Of a DNA stretch of 64,000 nucleotides, positions 32,753 to 42,953 are shown in pieces. This DNA is from Sipunculus nudus. Lineage: Eukaryota > Annelida > Sipuncula > Golfingiida > Sipunculidae. The stretch is from the NCBI GenBank assembly GCA_026874595.1, contig CM049315.1, positions 73,234,401 to 73,298,400 on the forward strand. Reading direction: 5' to 3'. The notes under the pieces are model-generated. The model was not told the DNA's origin. It ran no database searches and saw only the letters and a program-made list of their open reading frames with translations. Made by a program: the position numbers and the translations under genes. Within the stretch, counting starts at the first letter, position 1, and every line of letters begins with the position of its first letter.

Positions 32753-32932
32753 TTAAATTGAATACTCAAGAGCCGTATCGAAATCAACCGCCATGCATGT
32801 TGCTTCGTACGGTCCGATTAACACCTGACCCTTGACCTCATCGTGTTTTAGAATCAGTGTCTCCAAATCTGGACTGCTGTTAAACCCAAAGCCGCAGGTG
32901 ATTTCCTTGATTGATTGGACAGGTTTCATTGC
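32753..32932 (-). CDS. Terminal exon of an unrecognised protein
   Basis: The minus-strand frame is open in phase 0 from an acceptor (AATTATAATAACAG at 32933) to TAA at 32753-32755, giving 59 residues. In-frame stops lie directly upstream of the acceptor, as expected for an intron. The residues look like a real globular domain end: SIKEITCGFGFNSSPD, an ETLILKHDEVKGQVLIGPYE beta-rich stretch, then CMAVDFDTALEYSI. GC content is higher than the flanks and codon usage is unremarkable. A minus-strand AATAAA lies ~270 bp downstream. I do not recognise the family. Upstream exons would be at higher coordinates, where only the repeats at 33.4-34.3 kb were seen, so the intron is long or the exon is an orphan. 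Confidence 0.5.
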   Translation of the reverse strand, partial: AMKPVQSIKEITCGFGFNSSPDLETLILKHDEVKGQVLIGPYEATCMAVDFDTALEYSI

Positions 32933-33579
32933 CTGTTATTATAATTAGGTCACGTTGTCGTTTACCGCTCCCAGAACAAGGAAGTCATTTTGTTTCCAAT
33001 CGTTTTGAATAACAGTGAAAAACACATAATGCGAGACATATAATTACCCGTGAATGAAGCATTCGCATAAAGCGCGACAGTACGATACATGAAAGTGTCA
33101 GAATTCCCAGTTAACGGTTCTTGCAGCGACAGCCGTCTGTGCAGGCGGGATAACTTGCATTTTTCATGTCATATATACCAGTGTAATATACAACTGTCAC
33201 ATTAAACTGCCACGATAAAGAAAAATATTCATCTGACCGTGCGACCCGTTGTTTACTAATATTTGCAAATTGTCAATTGGGGCATCATATCAGCTGTAAT
33301 TAGTTTTACGGCAGGTACATTGACAAACGCGGCATATCGTTTGAAAGACGTCTTTATTGTTTTATTACTATTATTTTAGAGAGAAAATATTAATTATGAG
33401 AAATAACAAACACCAATTACATATATTTTATTCATTTAGAGATCCTTATACGTATCTGAATTCCACGTGGATTATCATCTTCAGGGGACAGACGTTGCAC
33501 GACACAGCGGTGGCGTTCAGTTATTCAAACCACCAGCATATTGACAAAATACTTCTCTTGTGTTTTATTAATATCATTC

Positions 33580-34310
33580 AAAGAGAGTATATAAATTATT
33601 AGAAATAACAAACACCAAGTAAATATATTTTACATACACTCGTACCTGATTCAGGTCACCCGATCAGCATGGAAACCTGCGGGGTCGGCCTTTACGGACA
33701 CAGTAAATCAATGTTTTATATCACTTGACCACTGAGTCTGATGTGTGCAACATATACTATTATATTATATGATCAAGCCTGACGGAGATAGAATAAAAAC
33801 TGGCGGTAACTTTTAAGCTTGGCGGGGAGAAATGAAAGCATTACGTTGCAGCCACGCTATATTGGCTAGAGAGAAAGGTGAGGTTAGGATGGCTCATCCC
33901 TTAGTTTTCTTAATGTGAACTCCTACCAGATCCGGTAAAGTTAAAGTCTTCTGGGCTTTTTCACCCAAGCCTAATGGCTCATAAGGCCGGAGTTTATCCC
34001 GGTTTCGGTAGCATGAAATGACTTAGAAGTTAAACTCCTCTTGGATGTGACGCTTGTCCATCGCAGGTTACCTTCCCAGTATCTACTGGTACCCATTTCT
34101 ACTGCTGGGTGGACAGAGGCACACTTGCGGTTGGGACCTTGCTTAAGGGTCTTGGTAAAGTAGGGGTCTGACCGGGATTCGAACTCACGACCTCTCGATC
34201 ATGAGCCCCGCACCTTAACCGTTACCCCCCCCCCCCCCCCCCCAAATGCGGTAGGGGCGCTTATTACGGAAGGAGCGCTGATTACGTCATATGGTAAATC
34301 TGGTTCCAAG
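33580..34310 (+). repeat. Dispersed repeat, copy 2, interrupted by a SINE
   Basis: Homologous to 23690-24115, sharing GATTCAGGTCACCCGAT, the TGGCGGTAACTTTTAAGCTT segment, ATCCCTTAGTTTTCTTAA and GGCGCTTATTACG. A ~280-bp SINE splits it after about 33943. A partial copy of the repeat start also lies at 33357-33470. Confidence 0.75.
33944..34224 (-). mobile_element. tRNA-derived SINE, minus strand
   Basis: On the minus strand the element begins GGTAACGGTTAAGGTGCGGG and includes GAGTTCGAATCCCGG, a near-perfect RNA polymerase III B box (34165-34180). It continues into a conserved-looking body with GGGTGGACAGAGGCAC (inverse) and CCCAGCAGTAGAAATGGG, then a tail near 33950. Head, body and orientation match the tRNA-derived SINEs of bivalves and other molluscs, which share a central domain. 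I cannot assign the exact family. It sits inside the dispersed repeat copy 2 and is therefore younger than it. A C19 tract lies at its head. Confidence 0.75.
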
Positions 34311-35619
34311 CAATATGAGTGAAACATGCATAAGGCCAAAAAAAAAAAATTAATAAATAAAAGGTATTGTTTCAAGCAACCGCCCGCATCAATTTTAAAC
34401 CCCCGCATCAAAACATTTTTATTTTGATTTTCAAAACTTACCTATTTTGAGCTCCATCCGCTCGAACATTTTTTTTAAAAGATAAAATCATACACTTTTG
34501 ATAACATTTCCTTTGTTCTGTACTGCCCCTCTTGTTTAGCAAAATTAAAGAAGTTTTTTTCATGCGTTTTCCCTTATCATTTGACATTTTTATCGAAACA
34601 TAACAAAAAAATTAAAAACGCCCGCCCGCCCTCATTGATTTCTGAAAAAAAAGTGCTAGTAGAACCAAATCTTTTTCTTTGCCTAACACTTTACAAGTTG
34701 AAGTAACATGAACTTGAGGCGGAAGTCTATATGGAGAACCCGGTAGTACTTTGTATTGTACGATTCTCAGATCAATATTTTATAAGCGGAACGCAAAGAA
34801 AGTAAAAACAGGAGAAGTAGTTCTCAGGAAGTATGGTGGAAAGCGTGTTGTAAATTATTTCTTGAGAATTTCAGCCTATAAATCAAGTAAAATTACTGTT
34901 AACTTACCATTACATAGGAAAACTATTGTAAGATTAATCATACGTTATTTGATATTGTTTTCTACCAACTGTCATTATAAGGAAAATCGATCAGAAAAAT
35001 TCGAAAACTGTTATTGCTTATGGCTTTGCGCCTGGTCAAATGTTTTTGTTCGGGAATGAACGTAGGAGAATAGCAGGTTTATGCTGCTATTAATACAAAT
35101 AAATAATAATTAAAAAAAGATAATACTTTATGATTGATAATATTGACAGCATTCTTGTTAATTCTAACGATATCCCGTAAGGCGGGGATGAAAGAGTGTT
35201 TTGATGGTTAGTTTCATTATCAACAGCCAGAGGGCAGCACGGATCTAAGCTGCACTGGAAACGCCAGAATGGTTAGGCGGATTATTTTGACAACAGGCAG
35301 TCAGATGTCGGCACAAGCAGCATCGTTCATGTAAGTGATCAGTATGAGACTTCTGAGCTTGGTTACTGACTGGTACTGCTAATCCTTAATAATGATAAAG
35401 GTTCTAAAACTAATTTGTATGAACCGTAATTATCAATACTAAATTAGTACTGCTTTAGATGGAACTGATGTGGAATGAACGAAGCAGAATGGACGTTGGG
35501 GGGGGGGGGGGGGGGGTATTATACGAGAAACGTGCTTTGTTAACCGTCCTACTGGTATAACTTACGGGCATTTCTATGAAAATTCAAAACGGATTGGTAT
35601 ATTTACATATATATATAAA
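34311..35619. other. Non-coding stretch
   Basis: Includes a G20 tract at 35498-35517. The plus-strand open frame at 34751-35059 has no family resemblance and sits in AT-rich sequence. No gene supported. Confidence 0.45.
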
Positions 35620-35726
35620 CAGCCACGAACCCCCTCTGGGTAAGAAGTGTATATACATATATATATATATATTGGGAAGTAGTCCCCACAAATACCTGAA
35701 CCGAGCATATATATGTATGTATATAT

Positions 35727-35795
<69 letters not shown>

Positions 35796-35830
35796 GAAGT
35801 AGTCCCCACAAATACCTGAACCGAGCAGCC
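35620..35830. repeat. (AT)n block flanked by a 37-bp direct repeat
   Basis: ATTGGGAAGTAGTCCCCACA plus AATACCTGAACCGAGCA occurs at about 35672-35708 and again at 35793-35829, with a long (AT)n between. The copies appear identical. The arrangement looks like a replication-slippage or unequal-exchange product. The long minus-strand YI-rich frames over it are artefacts. Confidence 0.92.
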
Positions 35831-35844
35831 AAAATAAGACTTCA

Positions 35845-36118
35845 TAGTCCACCCCATCCCCGCCACCACCAGTTAAACCTGTGAGAGGTACTGCAGAGTA
35901 TGTAGAGTACCTAGAACTGCTTATTGAGGAGGAAAAGGCAAAAAGTGAGGCACGTATATATAATGCAAGAGACAGAATATCTGGAGAAGAAACTTTCCAC
36001 CCTGAGAGCAACTGAATCTTTCCCCTCGTCTTTCCATGAAACACAGGGAGCGTTAGGCATGGTACTCGCCAGAGCGGAAATTGCCCCAAGAGAAGTAATC
36101 AAATTTATAAAAAGTTAA
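35845..36118 (+). pseudogene. Coiled-coil coding fragment with frameshift, unknown gene
   Basis: One frame reads a Pro-rich start, then RGTAEYVEYLELLIEEEKAK and a charged stretch. Near 35960 the coding signal shifts to another frame (ETEYLEKKLSTLRATE ... MVLARAEIAPREVIKFIKS) ending at TAA 36116-36118. AATAAA follows at about 36126. The Glu/Lys/Leu pattern suggests a coiled coil. One frameshift and no clear acceptor (it abuts the AT block) argue for a relic exon. Family unknown. Confidence 0.4.
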
Positions 36119-36194
36119 AAAATGTAATAAAATCTGCCAGTTTGAAACTCCTACTACTTAGCACGTCCCCCCTCACACACACGTACACATACAC

Positions 36195-36237
<43 letters not shown>

Positions 36238-36241
<4 letters not shown>

Positions 36242-36335
36242 AGTGGATCCAGGACCTCGGATCCTTTTTTAAAGGATTTGTCATTAGTCCTCTTGGGTAT
36301 GAACCCCACTTTTCCTTGACCCTGGATGCGTTCTG
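36238..36335. repeat. MITE-like fragment (GGATCCAGG)
   Basis: Begins CAGAAGTGGATCCAGGACCT and ends with CCTTGACCCTGGATGCG, related to 26169-26382, which has the same order of phrases (TCATTAGTCCT, TGGGT-GAACCCC, TTTTCCT). It is inserted immediately after an (AT)n block. Confidence 0.55.
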
Positions 36336-36815
36336 TATATGCACTAACAAGCATACCGTAGGGCGCAATATATACCCACCCAGGTTAAGTCTGGTTAATT
36401 TACATTTGACAGTTACCGAGTCATTTATTTGGTAGATAAGTTTATAAAAAATAAAAATATAGTTCTGGTAGATGAAACATCACGGTATAAACAATCTGTC
36501 AGAAACATCAGGGTATAAACAGAGGCCTTAATAATAACTGTTTCAACACAGCCGAAATGGGCCTTATGATTAACTTAGGCCTACAACACACGTCTTCTTG
36601 TTTTCAGATTTATAATGAATTTTAATTTGAAAATGCGCTTGATGATTTCAAAATACTCAGTATCTGCCAAAGAAAACCCATTTTTTTATCCTGCGTTAGT
36701 CTATATTTTGTCACGGAACTGTTTGAATATATATAGCTGAGGGTTCTCCTTGCTGATCCCGTATGAAGTGGAGCTGCATGGCTTGGTCATTCGGGGCGAT
36801 TTTCGAGTGAGCCCG

Positions 36816-36926
36816 GCTGCACCGATAATAATCGTGTGCAGTTATAAAACGTGTGGATTCGATGACCTACACCGATGCTCTTTGCTGCTCTTTGCTTGCA
36901 CACGATAGTTATCGGTGCAGGTTTTC
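36816..36926. repeat. Imperfect inverted repeat, ~24-bp arms
   Basis: Left arm GCTGCACCGATAATAATCGTGT near 36817 and right arm TGCACACGATAGTTATCGGTGC near 36897 are inverse copies with about two mismatches and a ~55-bp loop. Could form a hairpin. It lies just upstream of the dehydrogenase relic exon. Confidence 0.75.
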
Positions 36927-36944
36927 GCATCGTGTGCATTTGCA

Positions 36945-37093
36945 CTTTAAGGATATCCGACGCTGTCCTTCGGATCGTTAAGGATGACCGGGAAAATGGA
37001 AAGATCATCGCAATCTTAGTAGAAGGAGATGTTAACCACGCGATGGCGCCAGTAAAGAACCCTGAAGCTTTAGAAGAGAACAAGATTTCCTAA
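36945..37093 (+). pseudogene. Relic last exon of an HPGD-like short-chain dehydrogenase
   Basis: The frame ending at TAA 37091-37093 encodes about 49 residues (RISDAVLRIVKDDRENGKI ... AMAPVKNPEALEENKIS). It corresponds residue by residue to the last exon of the SDR gene at 53500-53647. The acceptor present in the full gene (TTTGCAG) is replaced here by TTTGCAC, so the splice site is lost. No other exons of this copy were found upstream. The few bases after the stop are also similar, so it derives from genomic duplication rather than an mRNA. It shows that HPGD-like genes were once more numerous at this locus. Confidence 0.75.
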
Positions 37094-38771
37094 ATGAGGG
37101 ATTGATGAAAAGATCATGTTTCTTTCATGGCCATATAATAATCAACTTTACTAAGGGTTCACTGTTTAGAGAGAGGAGGGTATATACATTCAGCCTCGTC
37201 TAACTACCAGTGGGGAAATATAAAGTCATATCTAGGTACTTTGTAGCTAGGCAATAATAGAGAAAGAAAAGAATTGGCATTTACTGTTCTGGTTGAGCGA
37301 GCGCTCATTGTGCATTGGACATAGGGATCGTGCGTTAGGGTCAGTAAGTTCAGAGGTCGCCTGTGCAGAGGTGAAGGGGCACGCCTTTGTAAAAGGCTTA
37401 GCTAGCTTGTCGAAGCTAATGAATATTCCTAGGGCTACCAAGTACTTTGCTTATTGTTAAGTGTTTTGTAATTCATGCACCTCATGAATAGTCAGGAGCT
37501 TTCAGCGGAGTCCAGTGTAAAGGGACTCAATTCTTTTGTCCAAATCGCCAGCAAGACCGAAGCCGCAGATCTTAGAGTGCCATCGAAGTTGTTCTCACTT
37601 GTCTCTTTCTTGTAAATGTAATGACTGGTATCTCACGGTATGAATACGAATTGTAAAAACTAAAAGTGGACTCTTTCTAAGGTTCGTTAAGGGGTTCATT
37701 AAAGGCTTCATTTAAAAATATAGTTAACTCGATGTTTCGAGAAGTAAGCGTATATGTAATCCCATGTGCAAAGTAGCGTATAGTTTTAGTGGTAATGTAC
37801 TAGAAAAGCCAGAGGCAGCTTAAATGTTTAATTAACAGTTTTAGTCGGGGCTGTTGGTCATTCCATGTGCAATGTATAATTGAGGGAAATACGGGGGTTT
37901 CACCAAATGTCAATATGTGATGTATCAAAAGGATTGTTAATAATGCCACCTACTGTAAGGGCATCACAGGTAGTTATTTCGTTTAGCGCGTGCAAGTAAT
38001 ATGTAACTTAAATACGTATCTAAAATGTTCGACTGTAAGAGTGTACCGGTCATAGGCCCAGGGGTATAATGTTTCGTTTCCTGAATAGGAACCTTTCTAG
38101 ACATGCGTGCCGTGGTATTTGGAATGGCCATAGGAGTTATGAGTATTCTGTGAATATTTATAATAGCTTTTATCACCGGGTGAGACCACAATGGCTGAGA
38201 GCGTAGACAGAGAGCGCAGGGGGCGCTGAGAGGGGGTATACCGTCCAGCTGATGGACAAGCGGACATCCCGGGAGGGCGGAAGCCTGGTGAGGCGCTGAG
38301 TCGCTACACAGCATCTCGAGGACACGTGGCTGTATTTATTTTCCCTATATAACAACTATAAAAAACCTGAGCTTTGGGCCTCTTTCAAATAATTTTCAAA
38401 ATAAATTCTTATATTAATCTTTTTTTTTCACCTGAGAATTTGTTTTCTTCAGTCAAACTAGACCAAGGAAAAGGGGGCTTGTGTATTTCCTTTTTTAACC
38501 ATCCTGGCCCGAATGCAGTGAAGCTCAAAATAACCCACATAGCAGTCCCAAACAAGCATTTAGACAACACCAAAAAAAATGACCAATACTGTCAATTCTA
38601 TTGGAAATTATGCTTAGCATACTTAAAATTCAAACAAAGGAGTGTTTTTGATGCTCAAACACATGATAGCTAGAGTCAACCAGAGAAAGCAGGACCATTC
38701 ACTACTCTCCTTCAGGTTCAGGGCTTGGTGACCCCAGGCCATGTAAACAAATAGGACCACATGATCTGGAA
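37094..38771. other. Non-coding stretch
   Basis: No gene supported. A GC-richer island with AGAGGGGGTATACCG and GAGGCGCTGAGTCGC lies at 38165-38330 and faintly resembles 38772-38955. Minus-strand open frames here show no family resemblance. Confidence 0.4.
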
Positions 38772-38955
38772 ATCTGGTGAGACGCAGAGTCGCAGACCAT
38801 CACCGCACGGTCGACGCAGGGGTCGTCAGCGAGGCCGAGAGAGGGCGCTCGAGTATGGCCGGCAGAGGAATGAGGTTCCTCAAAGACGTGACGAGAAGTA
38901 TCGAGATACAAGCCCTGCGCGGGCCGGAATTTAGAGCCCGCACCCGCCCCGCAAA
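38772..38955. other. Short CpG-rich island of unknown origin
   Basis: An ~180-bp segment has many CpG dinucleotides (for example CGCACGGTCGACGC and GCGAGGCCGAGAG) in strongly AT-rich surroundings. It is open on the plus strand (basic, Arg-rich). It could be a transposon fragment, a foreign insertion or a decayed exon. Confidence 0.35.
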
Positions 38956-38959
38956 AATT

Positions 38960-39870
38960 AGGTCACTGCGACTTATATTCTAGAAGTTATGGGGTTTGTT
39001 TGCACCCCCCAGAAGTAATTCTTTTAGCCAAAATTTTCATCCTAAACCTACCATCTTTCACATACTGCTCACCTACCAACAGGGGAAGAACCATAATTAT
39101 TTTGAGGTCACTCGGTCAAAGGTCAGGTTACAGAACTAACTTCTTTGAAAAGCCTGTGGATGCATTTTAAGCCAAACCTTTCATCCAAATTCGTTGATCT
39201 TTCACATATAGCTCACCTACTAAGTGGGAGAAGAATCCTGTAGATGTTGAGGTCACGAGGTCAAAGGTCAGGGTCTCAGGATCCACTTCTTTGAAAACGT
39301 TGTGGACACATTTCAAGCTAGACCTTTCATTCCAAACCTTTCAGCACTGATATCGCTTCTCTGCTAACAGGGGAAAAGACCTGTTGATTTTGAGGTCAAA
39401 GGTCAAGTTCACAGCACCCTCTTCCTGCGTGGAGTCATTTTCAGGCAAACTTTTCAATCTATACTTTCCATCTGTCATATATGGTATTCCTACCAATAAG
39501 GGGAGAAGCCTTTTGAAGTTGAGTTCAAAAAGTCAAAGGTCAAGGTCACAATTTTGTTCTAAATGCTTTTGAACATATTTCAAGTGAAACTGTTCAACCC
39601 AAACCTTCAGTCTTTCACATATGCCACATCTATGCATCACTCAATGTGATTTAAACTTCATATTTATGGGTCTTTTTGCATGAAGAAATAACTAATTTAT
39701 TTTGAGGTCAGCTGGTCAGGAGGTTAAAGGTTGCAGGTCTAAGTTATTCACTCATTGGTTGCCAAGTAATCATACCCGGCCAGATGTAATTGGTTAGTAG
39801 TTACCCATCATTCAGAAAGAATCCAGCTGATATGTTGGCAAAAGGCCAAGGTCATAGGTCAGGTCAACTT
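38960..39870 (+). repeat. Degenerate tandem repeat, ~140-150-bp unit, with AGGTCA direct repeats
   Basis: About six units. Each carries CCTACCATCTTTCACATA, CTCACCTACTAACAGGGGAGAAG-like sequence and a TTGAGGTCA...GGTCAAAGGTCA box. AGGTCAAAGGTCA, a perfect direct repeat with one-base spacing (DR1), occurs at 39258-39270 and 39393-39405. One-mismatch forms lie at 39113-39125 and 39530-39542. Confidence 0.85.
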
Positions 39871-41392
39871 ATTTTGTAGATCATCTCTATTTTTCTTGTA
39901 TATATAAGCTTGCACTCCAGCTGGTACATCTCACCGTGTGTCTGTAATTGTGAGTGACACTGGTGACATATGACTCCCTTTTGTATCAGGCTATTAAGTG
40001 ATAAGGCTGAGTGATAAGTACCTCGTTACTGCATTAAAAAAACACTGTTGTTGGAATACTTCAGCCAGGAATTAACACTATGAGAGTATAGTATTAAGGT
40101 TTAGCTACTGATTTATAAGAAGATGGGAACATTTTGCAGTTTATTTTATGGAATCATAGCAATAAACTTAGTTTCCTAGATATCTGAATATTTTTATATA
40201 AATCACCACATATAAAAGCAAGTGTTTGTTCTTATAATATGTGGATGTGTATTTGATTTAGGATGGCTTTATTTTATTAAAAGACTCTTAGTCATGCTTT
40301 CTGCATTTCTTTTTTTTTCAGGTTTTGCAGTTTACCAACCCTGCTGACCCCATTGAAAGCAGAGTGATAATAAAAAATATTGGACCTACACTTTTACATT
40401 TGCATATCTGTAAATCTGATATGAGTGCCTGAACACGCCTTTTGAATTTTTTTGGACATTCATTACTGTAACATCATTTGGAGAATTTGCTCCAGGTTTG
40501 GTCTCTTATTGAAGGATGTGTGATATCAAATGTCAGACTTGTCAGAAATCCATTATGTCTGCCTATTAGCCACCTTAGATTTCCTTTTTTTTCAGTGCAG
40601 TTTCAGTAATTTCCTTCAATTTTTGGTCCGATTTAGAGAATGGTTGTTGTTTGATTTCAGACCTGTCAGAAGTCCAAAATGGCCACCAGGCAACCATCTT
40701 TAAATTCCTTTTGATCATATTATCTCAAGAACTGTTAAAGTGAAGGCAGTCGGACGTATATTAATGTAATCTTGCAAAGGATTGGGTCAAATATTTCTTA
40801 ATAAATATTATCATCATATATGAAAGTGCAGTACAGTTGTCTTGTATTGAATAAAAATTCATACAGAAGCACCTGTTTCTCAGTAATTCTTGCATGGATT
40901 TCCTTGATTTTTTGCTATATATTTTTATCTTATATTTGCCCTTTTTGGTGTTCCTTTTGAGACTGACAGGTACCAGGTAAGCTATGGGAATAGTTCTGGA
41001 TACCTTATCAATCATACATTTTCCTCAGACCATCAATTCACTGTGTTTTAACCAGACATAAGTGATATATATTTCTGTAGTCGTAGAAAATTTCAACAAA
41101 CTGGCAAATTGGTTCTTCAAAATTTGACTAAAAGTTGTGAATCTCAGCCCATGATGTCGCAAGTCATGCTTGGCAGTTGAGCGTCATGACCCATGGGTCA
41201 CTTGTTTTATAATATTTCAATAGTTCCTTAAAAAGTATTTAAAAATAATTACCAAAAGGAAAAAGAAAAACAATCAGTCTATTTTTAAAATTAAGTGAAT
41301 CAAACCTTGGGTGGTTCATATGCACCATGAATTATTATCATTGTCGCAACAGTGTGTACCCCTCCTGAAGCTGACAATATTTCCCTTTTTTT
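39871..41392. other. Non-coding stretch
   Basis: AT-rich with phrases CAGTCAGAAGTCCAAAATGGCC-like near 40550 and 40670 that may be another old repeat. No gene seen. Confidence 0.45.
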
Positions 41393-41841
41393 ATTTCGAC
41401 TGGTTCATCTCCTTCAGGCCGAAGTTTCCGTTTAACATTTGCTTTACGTGTGCTGGTCTAGTACACGGATTGTCTTTCACTGAACCGGGGGCTAGAGCTC
41501 TAGATATCGAAATTAGATCTCCCTGAGTTTGGTGTACTTGTGTTTGTGTGTCATGTCCGCTTGTGTTCAGTGTAGCGTACAACATCTAGTACACTTTTTA
41601 TGTTCTTCACATTTTTTTCTTTGTACCACGTCTGCATAAAAATAGCTTCGTGGTCATTCAACAGTTCAGGGCCATTTCAAGCATTGACTGTGTCAAGTCT
41701 CGCACGTACAAATAAAGGTGTCAGCCTGACCGCCTTCTGGGTCACCTCATTTCCCTCGCCAATCCGGTATACTGAGCCACCGATTTTCGCATCTTGATTA
41801 AGGATACCTTCCAGTTTATCAGCAATATTTATCAGGTCAGT
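41393..41841 (-). pseudogene. Minus-strand coding relics, unknown family
   Basis: Block A (41841-41677) reads, from the minus strand, INIADKLEGILNQDAKIGG, then YRIGEGNEVTQKAVRL and FVRARLDTVNA, to TGA; sense coding immediately after the TGA in the same frame is suggestive. Block B (about 41530-41393) reads GDLISISRALAPGS, then an NPCTRPAHVKQMLNGNFGLK stretch and a stop. Both have coding-like composition and stand out from flanking AT-rich DNA. They may be two exons or two pieces of one gene or transposon with a stop between. Family not recognised. Confidence 0.4.
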
Positions 41842-42725
41842 TTAAACTTTTGTCATTATTTCCTTCCGCCTATGTCAGGACAATTGGATATAATATTTTT
41901 GTGAGGTGACAACGGCATCATATTTCACCTTAAATTGTAAAAGGAGATTGCATTGTCCCATTTGGAAAGCCCTGAATTTTCAATTAGCTCACTTTCCTTT
42001 GTGTGTGTACTCATCAGGGTTTTTTTTTCGAAGGATAACCGTTACATGGACAATTATGGTCGATAGAATAATACCTATAAGTAAGATCTTGTAAACGGAA
42101 CCATGCAGGCGTTTTAGCTTTTTACCCAACCCCCCATATATTTTTCATATTATATATAAATATATTATATATAATATATAAAATACATATAATATATCAT
42201 ATATATCCGGGGCCCTTTTCCGTCGTTCATCTGGCCGTCCGCCGTGTCGTCCGTCATCAATTTAAAATTTGTATCCGCTGACAAAAGTAGCTTCTCAGTG
42301 AACATCCATAGATATCAAGATAACATCCCTTAGAAACCCTAAATTAGATCACTGTGGATCTTCAGAGATATAATTTTTTTAGATACCCCTGAATAATTGA
42401 TACAAACCTCCAATATCATGATGTTAGTAATAATGAATTAATTGTGATAATTTGTGACTTGAAAATTGGCTATGGCTAATTTTGGTGATTCCCGGAAACT
42501 GGTGGTGCAACCTGTATTTTTCTAATTTTAATATTTAACCTTTTTGTATGTTGCTCATTTGTGGTTTAACCTTGTGTTCCTAAACCGGTGTTTTTATTGA
42601 TCATAAATGGATTACCAATAGTTGTCACCCAGCATGTCCGCCTTTTCGTCTGTCCATCTGTCTGTTCGTCCGTCCAACCAGGGATTTGTTTTCCAGATGT
42701 TTTTGTTCATATGTCACTTTCGATC
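41842..42725. other. Non-coding, AT microsatellite and old repeat phrases
   Basis: Includes (AT)n at 42140-42200 and phrases TCATCTGGCCGTCCGCC and TTAGATCACTGTGGAT, similar to 26640-26730 and 29690-29760, so the same dispersed repeat family occurs at least three times. Confidence 0.5.
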
Positions 42726-42862
42726 TTACAGGCAATTTGTGAAACCAGGCATTTCGTGAAATGACTGAAATTTTTAGGCATTTCGTGAAATGACTGTTTC
42801 ACTCAGGCATTTCATGAAATGACTAAAATTTCCAGGCATTACACGTAATGACTGAAATTTGG
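42726..42862 (+). repeat. Left TIR of the CXC element
   Basis: Inverse of 43377-43513 with a handful of mismatches. Contains four sub-repeats with cores TTTCGTGAAA, TTTCGTGAAA, TTTCATGAAA and TTACACGTAA. Confidence 0.92.
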
Positions 42863-42953
42863 TGATCATTTTTACACACTTTGCCTGAGGGTGTTTTAGG
42901 CAATTAGTGTAACAACCGAATCTTCAATTCTTGTGTTTTATTTTTCAAAATAG

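Noticed and set aside
34165-34224. tRNA-like sequence with a B box considered as a tRNA gene
   Set aside because: It continues into a SINE body and does not form a complete cloverleaf with an acceptor stem.
35574-36089. Long minus-strand frame of YI repeats
   Set aside because: Translation of (AT)n and the duplicated flank; no protein character outside repeats.
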